Below, piece by piece: positions 32,529 through 40,639 of a stretch of DNA of 48,395 bases (position 1 is its first letter; each line of letters opens with the position of its first letter). The notes under the pieces are model-generated. The model was not told where the DNA came from. It saw only the letters and a program-made list of their open reading frames with translations, and did not search any database. Both the position numbers and the translations under genes were made by a program. Source of the stretch: DATJGS01 sp035494735 (GTDB taxonomy: Bacteria > Eisenbacteria > RBG-16-71-46); contig DATJGS010000016.1 in assembly GCA_035494735.1 (NCBI GenBank), positions 1 to 48,395 of the forward strand. Reading direction: 5' to 3'.

Positions 32529-35114
32529 ATGCATCCGAAGACCCGGACGCGCATGCCGCTGCTCGCGGTGGCGGCTCTGGCCGGCGTGCTCGCACTCGCC
32601 GCACCGTCCCACGCGACGACCGAGACGACGCACGGCTTCGCGTTCACGCTCAAGCAGGCGCAGCGGCGTCAGCTGCTCAGCGAGTACGCGCGCGCGCGCC
32701 GCGAGAAGCGCGAACGTGCCGAGGCCCGGCGCGCGAAGAGCCACGGCCAGCGTGGCGAGCGCATGAAACCGGCGGGCGGCGAAGGCGTGAACGAGCCGAT
32801 GCCGGCCGGCCTCACGGGCCTCCGTCCTCCGGCGTTTCCGACGCGGCTCACGGCCGGCTTCCCGCCGGCGAACGTCCGCGTGAACAGCCCGGACAGCGAG
32901 ACCACGGGCATCGGCCAGGCCGAGGTGTCGGTGGCCGCGCTCGGCCAGCACATGCTGGCCGCGTACAACGACGGCTGGGGCTACGTGACCGGCGGCAGCA
33001 CGCAGGGCGTCTCGTACTCGAACGACGGCGGACTGACCTGGACCGACTTCGGCCGGCCGCCGATCCTCACGAACTGGGTGTGGACGAGCGACCCGGTCGT
33101 GATGGTCGACGAGAAGAAGAACGCGTTCTACTACTGCGGCCTCGTCGACATCGGTTCGACCTCGAACGGTATCGCGGTCGCGAAGCTGACGTTCTCGGGC
33201 AGCACGCCGACGTGGGGCACGCCGAAACTCGTGATCTCAGCGACGAACAGCACGATCTTCGACAAGGAGTGGATGGCGGCGGACTCGACGACCGGCAACC
33301 TGTACGTCACGTACACCAAGTTCACGAACGCGAACGGTTCCGAGATCTTCTTTTCCAAGTCCACGGACGACAACCTGAACTGGAGCCTGACCCCGACCAA
33401 GCTGTCGGCGACGGCCGAGAACGGCCTCGTCCAGGGCTCGCGCGTCGTGGTCGGCCCGGCCGGCGAGATCTACGTCGCGTGGTACAGCATCGGCCTCGTC
33501 GACGCCGACCTGTATCGCATGCGCAAGTCCACGAATCAGGGACTGTCGTTCAACGCCACGATCGACGCCGTCTCGGCGTTCCACGCGTTCGCGAACGGCG
33601 CGCCCGGATTCAACCGCGGCAACGCCGTCGACTTCCCGTCGGTCGCCGTCGACCGCAGCACCGGACCGCATCGTGGCCGCGTGTACATCGCGTGGCACGA
33701 GAGCGTGAATTTCTACGGCGACTCGGCGTACTTCGACAAGGATTCGCTGGGCGCGGCCGTCGGCCCCAAGACGGAAGTCGAACCGAACGACGCGCCGGCC
33801 AACGCGAACACGTTCACGCTCGGGCAGACGCTGCGCGGCACGCTCGCCAGCGTCGGCGAGCAGGACTGGTTCAAGTTCACCGGCAAGCGCGGGCAGACCG
33901 TCATCGCCGTCATGGACTCGATGGACGGGTCGATCGACGACCTGATGCGCCTGATCTGCAGCGACGGCACGACGCGCATGTCGCTGTCGGCGCCCGGCGT
34001 CGGCCTCGGCTACGGCGGCCAGATCGTCTTCACGCTGCCGGCCGACGGCGTGTACTACCTGCGCCCGTTCGCGAATGGTGGCTCGGGCGGGTACCGCATC
34101 ATCACGGCCGTGCACCGCAACTCGCCCGCGCGCTCGCGCGACCATCGCGACGCGTTCGTGACGTTCTCGGACAACGGCACGTCGTGGAGCACGCCGGCGC
34201 TGGTGAACGACGACCCCGGCTACTACGACAACTGGCTGCCCGAGGTCGCGGTGGCCGGCGGCTCGGCGGCCGGACTCGCCGGACAGGTCTACGTGGAGTG
34301 GTTCGACTTCCGCGACTCGCCGGCCGCGAACTGCGGCGGCGTCTCGAACACGTACCTGGCGCGCTCGGGTGACGGCGGCGGCAGCTGGATCGCGCTCGGC
34401 ACCATCTCCGACGCGCAGAGCGCGTGGACCACGGTGAACACGAATATCGCGCCGAACCAGGGCGACTACCTCGGGCTGTTCGCGAACAACACGGCGGTAT
34501 GGCCGGCGTGGGGCGACGGCCGCGACGGCAACCCGAACATCTACTCGGTGCGCCTCGACCTCGGCATCACGCCGACGGAAGTCGCGCTGGTCACGGCCGA
34601 CGCGTCGAGCGACCGCGTGTCGCTGACCTGGTACGAAGGCGGCGATCCGAGCGCGGCGACCGTGTATCGGCGCGTCGAGAACGGCGCGTGGGGCTCGCTC
34701 GGCACCGTGCAGCCCGACGGCTCGGGCTACCTGCGCTACGTCGACACCGCGGTGGCTCCCGGGGTCACGTACGAATACCGCCTCGGCCTGTCCCAGGGCG
34801 GGAGCGAAACGTTCGCCGGCGACATCACGGTCAGCGTGCCGCTCGGCGTGCGCTTCGCGCTGCTCGGGGCTCAGCCCAATCCCAGCACGCGGCCGCTGCG
34901 CATCGCGTTCACGCTGCCCGACGCGGCCCCGGCCCATCTGAGCGTCGTCGACGTGGCCGGACGCGTCGTGCGCTCGCGGGACGTGGGCGGGCTCGGTGGC
35001 GGCGCGCACGTCGTCGACCTGAGCGCCGGCGCGCCCCTGCCCGCCGGCGTGTATTTGGTGCACCTGACGCGCGGGGCCGAGGCGTTGACCGCCCGGGCCG
35101 TGATCGTCCGCTAG
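32529..35114 (+). CDS. Exported BNR-propeller protein with inserted PPC domain and FlgD-like tail (copy 1)
   Basis: 861 residues with a signal peptide (hydrophobic LLAVAALAGVLALA, cleavage near SHA-TT, residue 29). A short charged stretch follows (KQAQRRQLLSEYARARREK). Then come sialidase-type beta-propeller blades with Asp-box-like repeats (YSNDGGLTWTD near residue 160, several STDDNLNW/STNQGLSF variants). At residues 413-527 a PPC domain (EVEPNDAPANANTF ... DWFKFTGKRG) is inserted, after which the propeller resumes (FSDNGTSWS, SGDGGGSW). The end is an FnIII-like part and a FlgD-like Ig tail (PNPSTRPLRIAFTLPD ... LPAGVYLVHL). No sialidase catalytic residues were recognised, so this is probably a binding or structural surface protein. 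The ATG has AAGGAAG upstream. A paralogue with the same domain order follows. Confidence 0.75.
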   Translation: MHPKTRTRMPLLAVAALAGVLALAAPSHATTETTHGFAFTLKQAQRRQLLSEYARARREKRERAEARRAKSHGQRGERMKPAGGEGVNEPMPAGLTGLRPPAFPTRLTAGFPPANVRVNSPDSETTGIGQAEVSVAALGQHMLAAYNDGWGYVTGGSTQGVSYSNDGGLTWTDFGRPPILTNWVWTSDPVVMVDEKKNAFYYCGLVDIGSTSNGIAVAKLTFSGSTPTWGTPKLVISATNSTIFDKEWMAADSTTGNLYVTYTKFTNANGSEIFFSKSTDDNLNWSLTPTKLSATAENGLVQGSRVVVGPAGEIYVAWYSIGLVDADLYRMRKSTNQGLSFNATIDAVSAFHAFANGAPGFNRGNAVDFPSVAVDRSTGPHRGRVYIAWHESVNFYGDSAYFDKDSLGAAVGPKTEVEPNDAPANANTFTLGQTLRGTLASVGEQDWFKFTGKRGQTVIAVMDSMDGSIDDLMRLICSDGTTRMSLSAPGVGLGYGGQIVFTLPADGVYYLRPFANGGSGGYRIITAVHRNSPARSRDHRDAFVTFSDNGTSWSTPALVNDDPGYYDNWLPEVAVAGGSAAGLAGQVYVEWFDFRDSPAANCGGVSNTYLARSGDGGGSWIALGTISDAQSAWTTVNTNIAPNQGDYLGLFANNTAVWPAWGDGRDGNPNIYSVRLDLGITPTEVALVTADASSDRVSLTWYEGGDPSAATVYRRVENGAWGSLGTVQPDGSGYLRYVDTAVAPGVTYEYRLGLSQGGSETFAGDITVSVPLGVRFALLGAQPNPSTRPLRIAFTLPDAAPAHLSVVDVAGRVVRSRDVGGLGGGAHVVDLSAGAPLPAGVYLVHLTRGAEALTARAVIVR

Positions 35115-35136
35115 CGTTCGTCGAATCTCCCGGGCG

Positions 35137-35160
35137 GCCCCCGCCATCTCAGGCGGGGGT
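35137..35160 (+). terminator. Hairpin after the first BNR/PPC gene
   Basis: CCCCCGCC and GGCGGGGG form an 8-bp stem around ATCTCA, 23 nt after the stop codon. The following TCGCTCGTTG is only weakly T-rich, so termination may be partial. Confidence 0.5.
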
Positions 35161-35277
35161 CGCTCGTTGAGCGACGCGCGCTCGCCTCGTGCGATCTGCA
35201 ATCCGCCGGGGCCGGCGCCGGGCGACCTTCTTCCCAGGATCCGCGTCCGGGGCGGTTCTTCGCGCTGGCCTGAGGGT

Positions 35278-35299
35278 TGCGTCTCTCGATAGAGAGCGC
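35278..35299 (+). repeat. CTCTC/GAGAG palindrome upstream of the second BNR/PPC gene
   Basis: CTCTC-GATA-GAGAG, extended on both sides by GCG/CGC with one bulged base, about 54 nt before the ATG at 35353. It is either a leader hairpin or an operator; no promoter boxes were clear nearby. Confidence 0.3.
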
Positions 35300-35352
35300 A
35301 CCTGACTTTCGTTCGAACGTTCCGAACCAACGTCCCTTCCACGGAGGATTCC

Positions 35353-37995
35353 ATGCCCCGGGCCCTTCATGCCCCCGCCGTGCGGCTTCGCCGCGTCGTT
35401 CGCCCGTGGCTCGCGCTCGGGCTCGTGATGCTCGCCCTGCTCCCCGTCCGTGCCCACGCCGCGCGCATGGCCGCCGACGCCGACGCGGCGACCCGCATGA
35501 GCGCCATCAAGCAGGCTCAGCGCGCCCAGCTCCGCGAAGAGCCCATGCGCCACCGGCGCGCCGCGCGCGAGTACCGCGAGTGGCTCGCCCGCCAGAAGAA
35601 GAGCGGAGCGAAGGGCCTGCGCGCGCGGCCGGCCCGCGAAGGCGAGGACGAAGTCGCGAGCGACGCGCTGCCGCGCCGCGCGGAACCGGCCGGCCTCGCC
35701 TCGAGCCTGTCGACGCCCGCGAACGTGCGCGCGAACGATCCGGCGGGCGACGCGGCGGGCGTCGGACAGGCGGAACAGTCCGTCGCCGTGCTCGGCCAGC
35801 ACGTGCTCGTGGCCTGGAACGACGGCCAGGGCTTCGTGACGGGAGGCGACGTCCAGGGCTACGGCTTCTCGGTCGACGGCGGCGCCACGTTCACGGACGG
35901 CGGCGCGCCGCCGCACCCGGCGAACACGATCTGGTCCAGCGACCCCTCCGTGACCGTCAACGAGAAGACCGGCGACTTCTACTACTGCGGCCTGCTCGAC
36001 AGCGCCGGCACCGCGTTCTCCGGCATCGGCGTGATCAAGGGCACGTTCGTCGGCAGCAACTTCGTGTGGGGCACGCCGCACGTCGTGCGCACGGTGAACG
36101 CCTCGGCCGCGTTCCTCGACAAGCAGTGGCTCGTGGCCGACTCGCTGAACGGCAACCTGTACCTCACGTACACGAAGTTCGACGCCGGCGACTCGATCAT
36201 GTTCCAGCGCTCGACGAATCAGGGCGCGACGTGGGGCCCGATGCTCAAGATCAGCTCCAACGCGGCGTCCGGTCTCGTGCAGGGATCACGCACCGTGGTC
36301 GGGCCGAGCGGCGAGGTGTACGTGGTGTGGTCGCAGATCGGCCTCGTCGACGCGGACTTCATGATGCTGCGCAAGTCGACGAACCTCGGCGTGTCGTTCA
36401 CGTCCGAGGTCACCGTGGCCACGGAGTTCAGCAACTTCGGCACCGGCGCGCCGGGCTTCAATCGGCCGCGCGGCATCACGTTCCCGTCCATTGCCGTGGA
36501 CCGCACGACGAGCCCGAACCGCGGCCGCGTATACGTGGCGTGGAACGAGGCCGTCGACTGGTTCGACGATGCGCTGAACACGCTGGGGACCAAGGTCGAG
36601 GTCGAGGGCAACAACACGTCGGGCACGGCCACGCTGTTCACGCCGGGGCAACTGCTGCGCGGCGCGTTCTCGGCGGCGAGCGACCAGGACTGGTTCAAGT
36701 TCAGCGCCACCGCCGGCACGTCGTACATCTTCTGGTGCGATTCGATTCCGAACCCGCTGTACACCATGCGCGTGTTCTGTTCGGACGGCTTCACCGCGCT
36801 GGCCCTGAGCGGCGACACCCAGGCCCCGGCCGGCGGCAACGGCTTCATCGTGTGGACCGCGCCGACCACGGCCACGTACTTCTTCCGCATGGCGGTGGTG
36901 AGCGGCGCGGCCTCGAGCGGCGGCTACCGCGTCTCGACCGCCGTCGACGCGCCGACCGCCGGCGAGCGCTCCCGCGACTGGCGTGACGCATTCGTCACCC
37001 ATTCCGACGACGGCACGACGTGGGCGACGCCGACGCGCGTCACCGACGACGCGGCGCTGTTCGACGACTGGCTGCCCGAGGTCGCCGTGGCCGGCGACGG
37101 GTGCCCTTACGTGACATGGTTCGACTGGCGCGACGCGGCCGCGAACTGCGCCGGCAGTTCCAACATCTACGTCGCGCGCTCGGTGGACGGCGGCGCGACG
37201 TGGGCCGCGAACCAGCGCCTGACCGACGTCAGCACGGCGTGGTCGAGCACGTCGAGCAACATCGCGCCGAACGAGGGCGACTATCAGGCGCTGTTCGCCG
37301 TGGGCCGCGCGCTGCGCCCGGCGTGGGCCGACGGCCGCGGCGGCACGGCGGACGTGTTCACGACCGCGCTCGACGTCGGCCACGACCTGACGTTCTGCCC
37401 GAACGACACGACCGTCGATCACAACACGACGCTGCCGCTGACGTTCTCGTTCACGAACGCGAACGTCGCCTACGCGAACGACCTCCAGGTGTCGCTCGCC
37501 GACGCGCGCGGTTGGGTGTCGTCCAACTCCGTGGTCACGGTGGCGGCGGCGGGCGGCCAGACGCTGAACTTCAACGTCTCCGTGCCCGACAGCGCCGCGA
37601 CCGGCACGAATCAGGTGTGCTTCAGCGTGACGAGCGTGCGCGGCACGCTGCTCCAGCAGTGCTGCGTCCACCTCGGCGTGAACGGCGGCACGACGGCGGT
37701 GCCGCCGCCGACCTCGCTCGGGTTCGCGCTCGCCGTGCCGCGGCCGAACCCGGCCTCGGGCCTGAGCCACATCGACTTCACGCTGCCGGCGCCCGCGGCC
37801 ACGCACCTCGACGTGTTCTCGCTGAGCGGGCAGCGCGTGCGCACGCTGGTCGACGGCGTGCTCGGCGCCGGGCCGCACACCGCGGCGTGGGACGGGCGCG
37901 ACGAGCACGGCCGGCGCGTCGCGGCCGGCACGTTCTTCGTGCGCCTCTCGAGCGGACCGCATCTCGCGACGGAGCGCCTCGTGTTCCTGCCCTGA
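35353..37995 (+). CDS. Exported BNR-propeller protein with inserted PPC domain and FlgD-like tail (copy 2)
   Basis: 880 residues with a signal peptide (Arg-rich start, core WLALGLVMLALL, cleavage near AHA-AR, about residue 36). It matches its upstream neighbour along its length: the KQAQRAQL stretch after the signal, GVGQAEQSVAVLGQHVLVAWND, VDGGATFTD and FYYCGL, and a PPC domain (KVEVEGNNTSG ... DQDWFKFSATAG) starting at residue 413, the same position as in the paralogue. The propeller resumes afterwards (SDDGTTWATP, SVDGGATW). The tail is FlgD-like (PRPNPASGLSHIDFTLPAP ... WDGRDEHGRRVAAGTFFV). Before the tail there is a long Ig-like insert, instead of the FnIII-like part. CGGAGG precedes the ATG. 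It probably arose by tandem duplication; the function is extracellular binding, by inference only. Confidence 0.75.
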   Translation: MPRALHAPAVRLRRVVRPWLALGLVMLALLPVRAHAARMAADADAATRMSAIKQAQRAQLREEPMRHRRAAREYREWLARQKKSGAKGLRARPAREGEDEVASDALPRRAEPAGLASSLSTPANVRANDPAGDAAGVGQAEQSVAVLGQHVLVAWNDGQGFVTGGDVQGYGFSVDGGATFTDGGAPPHPANTIWSSDPSVTVNEKTGDFYYCGLLDSAGTAFSGIGVIKGTFVGSNFVWGTPHVVRTVNASAAFLDKQWLVADSLNGNLYLTYTKFDAGDSIMFQRSTNQGATWGPMLKISSNAASGLVQGSRTVVGPSGEVYVVWSQIGLVDADFMMLRKSTNLGVSFTSEVTVATEFSNFGTGAPGFNRPRGITFPSIAVDRTTSPNRGRVYVAWNEAVDWFDDALNTLGTKVEVEGNNTSGTATLFTPGQLLRGAFSAASDQDWFKFSATAGTSYIFWCDSIPNPLYTMRVFCSDGFTALALSGDTQAPAGGNGFIVWTAPTTATYFFRMAVVSGAASSGGYRVSTAVDAPTAGERSRDWRDAFVTHSDDGTTWATPTRVTDDAALFDDWLPEVAVAGDGCPYVTWFDWRDAAANCAGSSNIYVARSVDGGATWAANQRLTDVSTAWSSTSSNIAPNEGDYQALFAVGRALRPAWADGRGGTADVFTTALDVGHDLTFCPNDTTVDHNTTLPLTFSFTNANVAYANDLQVSLADARGWVSSNSVVTVAAAGGQTLNFNVSVPDSAATGTNQVCFSVTSVRGTLLQQCCVHLGVNGGTTAVPPPTSLGFALAVPRPNPASGLSHIDFTLPAPAATHLDVFSLSGQRVRTLVDGVLGAGPHTAAWDGRDEHGRRVAAGTFFVRLSSGPHLATERLVFLP

Positions 37996-38017
37996 CGTCG
38001 GGGGCCGCGGGCGTCTG

Positions 38018-38054
38018 AAGGGCCGGCGGAGCACTCCGCCGGCCCTTTCGCTTT
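38018..38054 (+). terminator. Strong intrinsic terminator before argR
   Basis: AAGGGCCGGCGGAG and CTCCGCCGGCCCTTT pair over 13-14 bp with a very small loop, followed by CGCTTT. It ends the surface-protein transcript and insulates the arginine operon. Confidence 0.75.
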
Positions 38055-38130
38055 CCCAAAGGCGCCGCCGTCCGGCGCGCCGCTCGCGCGCGGCCCGACT
38101 GCGCTTCGCGCCCGGCCCGAAAAAAACCGT

Positions 38131-38184
38131 TTGACGTCCGGGCCTGTATGCAGTTTTATGCATCGCACCTCATAGTTATTCAGT
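38131..38184 (+). promoter_or_regulatory. argR-operon promoter with two ARG-box-like sites
   Basis: TTGACG at 38131-38136, a 17-nt spacer and TTTTAT at 38154-38159 form a promoter. Over it lies an inverted repeat ATGCA-6 nt-TGCAT (38148-38163), close to known ARG boxes such as the ATGCA-type operators of actinomycetes. A second, poorer box ending in ATTCA (38178-38182) has its centre about 20 nt further on, the paired spacing known for ArgR hexamers. Site 1 covers the -10 region, so ArgR bound with arginine would block the whole operon, including its own gene. Confidence 0.6.
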
Positions 38185-38202
38185 CCGTCCGGGAGGCCTT
38201 TC

Positions 38203-38679
38203 ATGTCGCGGTCCCGCCGTCTCACGCTGCTCGCCCAGATGCTGAGCGGGCAGCGCTTCACCAGCCAGGAAGAACTGGCTCGCGCGCTCGGCCGTTCCGG
38301 TGTGCACGTCACGCAGGCCACGCTGTCGCGCGACCTGCGCAGCCTGGGCGTGGGCAAGCGGCCCGGCGCGGACGGACGCACCGTGTACGAACTGCCCGGG
38401 CCCGCCTCCGAGACGCTCGACCGTGAGCGCCAGATGCTGGACTTGCGCGCGTTCGTGAACGACGTGCGCGTCGCCCAGAACCTGCTGATCGTGCGCACGC
38501 CACCCGGTCACGCGAACGGCGTGGCCCGCGCCATCGACCTCGCGAACTTCGAAGGCATCGTCGGCTCGGTCGCGGGCGACGACACGGTCCTCGTGGTCAT
38601 GCCGGACGGCCCGCAGGCCAAACGCCTCAAGCGCCACCTCGACGCGGTCTCCGGCAAGACGACGGGAGCGGCCAAGTGA
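38203..38679 (+). CDS. argR: Arginine repressor ArgR
   Basis: 158 residues, family length. The N-terminal winged helix is visible in FTSQEELARALGRSGVHVTQATLSRDLRSL, including the SQEEL and ATLSRDL motifs, and the C-terminal hexamerisation and arginine-binding domain in PPGHANGVARAIDLANFEGI and GDDTVLVV. The hexamer bound to arginine represses arginine synthesis. As first gene of the arg operon, behind its own ARG-box-like operator, it should be autoregulated. GGGAGG at 38191-38196 is well placed for ATG 38203. The stop overlaps the argC GTG by 4 nt. Confidence 0.93.
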   Translation: MSRSRRLTLLAQMLSGQRFTSQEELARALGRSGVHVTQATLSRDLRSLGVGKRPGADGRTVYELPGPASETLDRERQMLDLRAFVNDVRVAQNLLIVRTPPGHANGVARAIDLANFEGIVGSVAGDDTVLVVMPDGPQAKRLKRHLDAVSGKTTGAAK

Positions 38680-39749
38680 CGCCCGCCCAGGCGGCGCTCG
38701 CCGCGCCCGAGGTCGTCGCGCCGAAGCTCGAGCGGAGGCGCGCGCGCATCGCCGTGCTCGGCGCGAGCGGATACGCGGGGCAGGAGTTCGCGCGGCTGTC
38801 GCTGGCCCACGACGGCCTCGAGCTGGCGCTCCTGTGCTCGCGCGAGCATCACGGGCAACCGGCCGGGGCGCTGCTGCCCGGGCTGGACCCGCGCGTCGGC
38901 GCGTTGCCGCCGGTGGCCGATCCGGCCGAACTGCCCGCGCTCGCCGCCGCCGGCGCGTTCGACACGCTCGTGACGTGCCTGCCGCACGGCGCGTGGCGCG
39001 CGCTGGCGGCCGAGCATCCGGCGCTGGAAGCGACGCCTCAGCGCATCGTCGATCTGTCGCAGGACCATCGCGACGGTTCCGCAGGCTACGTGTACGGGCT
39101 GCCCGAGGCGTTCCGCCAGCGCATCGCGTCGGCCACGCGCGTCGCGAACCCGGGCTGCTACCCGACCGCCGCGGCGCTCGCGCTGCTGCCCGCCCTCGAG
39201 CACGGCTGGCTGGACGACCCGGTGATGGTGAGCGCGCTCAGCGGCGTGAGCGGCGCGGGCCGCGCGGCCCAGCTGCGCACGTCGTTCGTCGAGCTGGAGG
39301 GCGGCGCCGCGCTGTACAAGGTCGGCACCGAGCACGCCCATGTGCCCGAGATGCAGCGCACGTTCGAAGCGGTGACCGGCGCGTCGTTGGCCGTGGCGTT
39401 CGCGCCGCAGCTCGCGCCCATGGCGCGCGGCATCCTGCTCACCGCGACCGCGCCCCTGGCGAAGCCGGTGACGCCGGCCGAAGCCCACGACGCGTACCGG
39501 CGGCGCTACGCCGACGAACCGTTCGTGCGCCTGCTCGACGTCGGGCAATGGCCCGAGACGCGTGCCGTGCGCTCCAGCAATCGCTGCGACGTCGCCGTGA
39601 CGACGCTGCACGGCGGGCGCACGCTGCTCGCCAGCGCGGCGCTCGACAACCTCGTCAAGGGCGCGGCCGGGCAGGCGGTGCAGAACCTGAACCTGCTGCT
39701 CGGCTGGCCCGAGGATTGGGGGCTGCCGCGCCACGGGAGCCCGTGGTGA
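38676..39749 (+). CDS. argC: N-acetyl-gamma-glutamyl-phosphate reductase
   Basis: 357 residues. It reduces N-acetylglutamyl phosphate to the semialdehyde with NADPH, the third step of arginine synthesis. LGASGYAGQEFARL is the NADP-binding loop, ANPGCYPTAAAL holds catalytic C161, and the GVSGAGR and FAPQLAPMARGIL motifs of ArgC are present. About 20 residues precede the Rossmann start, more than usual; GTG 38676 is used because it overlaps the argR stop (GTGA) and GGGAG lies 8 nt upstream. Its stop overlaps argB in the same way. Confidence 0.92.
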   Translation: MTPAQAALAAPEVVAPKLERRRARIAVLGASGYAGQEFARLSLAHDGLELALLCSREHHGQPAGALLPGLDPRVGALPPVADPAELPALAAAGAFDTLVTCLPHGAWRALAAEHPALEATPQRIVDLSQDHRDGSAGYVYGLPEAFRQRIASATRVANPGCYPTAAALALLPALEHGWLDDPVMVSALSGVSGAGRAAQLRTSFVELEGGAALYKVGTEHAHVPEMQRTFEAVTGASLAVAFAPQLAPMARGILLTATAPLAKPVTPAEAHDAYRRRYADEPFVRLLDVGQWPETRAVRSSNRCDVAVTTLHGGRTLLASAALDNLVKGAAGQAVQNLNLLLGWPEDWGLPRHGSPW

Positions 39750-40639
39750 GCGCCCGGGAGCCTCTTCCGGGCTCGGCCCGGACGGTCGCCCGGGAAGCGC
39801 GTTCCGTGAACCCGCGCGGCGGCGCATGGCCGTTGCGTCCGGTCGTGCTCAAGCTCGGCGGCCGCGCGCTCGAAGCTCCCGGCGCGCTCGCCGAACTGGC
39901 GGACGCGCTCCACGCGCACGCCGGTCCGCTCGTGCTCGTGCACGGCGGCGGCGCGGAAGTGAGCGCGTGGTGCGAACGCCTCGGGCTCGCCGCGCGCTTC
40001 GAGAACGGCCTGCGCGTTACGACGGGCGAGACGCTGGACGTGGCCGTCGCGGTGCTGGCCGGGCTCGCGAACAAGCGCCTGGTCGCGGCGCTGCGCGAAC
40101 GCGGCGTCGACGCCGTCGGCCTCGCGGCGCTGGACGGCGGCATCGCCGAGTTCGAACTCCACGAACAGGCCGCGCGCCTCGGGCGGGTCGGCCGGATCGC
40201 GCGCGTCCAGCCCGGCCTCATCGACACGCTGCTCGCGCAGGGCCGCGTGCCCGTGCTCGCGAGCATTGGCGAGCGCGACGGCGCGCTGCTCAACGTGAAC
40301 GCCGACGACCTGGCCGCGGCGCTGGCCCCGGCGCTCGCGGCGCGCGCGCTCGTGCTGCTGAGCGACGTGCCGGGCGTCCAGATCGGCGACGAGTGCCTGT
40401 CGCGACTGACGCGCGCCGACGCGGAGCGCGCGCTCGCCCACCGGGACGTCTCGGGCGGCATGCGCGCGAAGCTGGCCGCCGCCCACGCCGCGCTCGAAGG
40501 AGGCGTCGCGCACGTGTGCATCGGAGCCTGGCAGGGCCCGGGCACACTGCGCGCCCTCCTCAGCGGAGCGGGCGCGTCCGAGGCGACGCCGGCGCCGCGC
40601 GACTCGGAAGCGCTGCCGGTGGGCGGAGGCCCGCGATGA
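39746..40639 (+). CDS. argB: Acetylglutamate kinase
   Basis: 297 residues from GTG 39746 (overlap with argC, GGGAG at 39735). It phosphorylates N-acetylglutamate with ATP. VVLKLGGRALE is the early ATP loop, LVHGGGAEVS binds the substrate, FENGLRVTT follows, and NVNADDLAAALA, LLSDVPGV and SGGMRAKL are the usual C-terminal blocks. An in-frame GTG at 39806 would shorten it to 277 residues and also has a fair ribosome site. The N-terminal 30 residues do not look like the arginine-sensing helix of feedback-sensitive kinases, so inhibition by arginine cannot be predicted. The sequence is divergent from E. coli ArgB but all functional blocks remain. Confidence 0.88.
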   Translation: MSAREPLPGSARTVAREARSVNPRGGAWPLRPVVLKLGGRALEAPGALAELADALHAHAGPLVLVHGGGAEVSAWCERLGLAARFENGLRVTTGETLDVAVAVLAGLANKRLVAALRERGVDAVGLAALDGGIAEFELHEQAARLGRVGRIARVQPGLIDTLLAQGRVPVLASIGERDGALLNVNADDLAAALAPALAARALVLLSDVPGVQIGDECLSRLTRADAERALAHRDVSGGMRAKLAAAHAALEGGVAHVCIGAWQGPGTLRALLSGAGASEATPAPRDSEALPVGGGPR

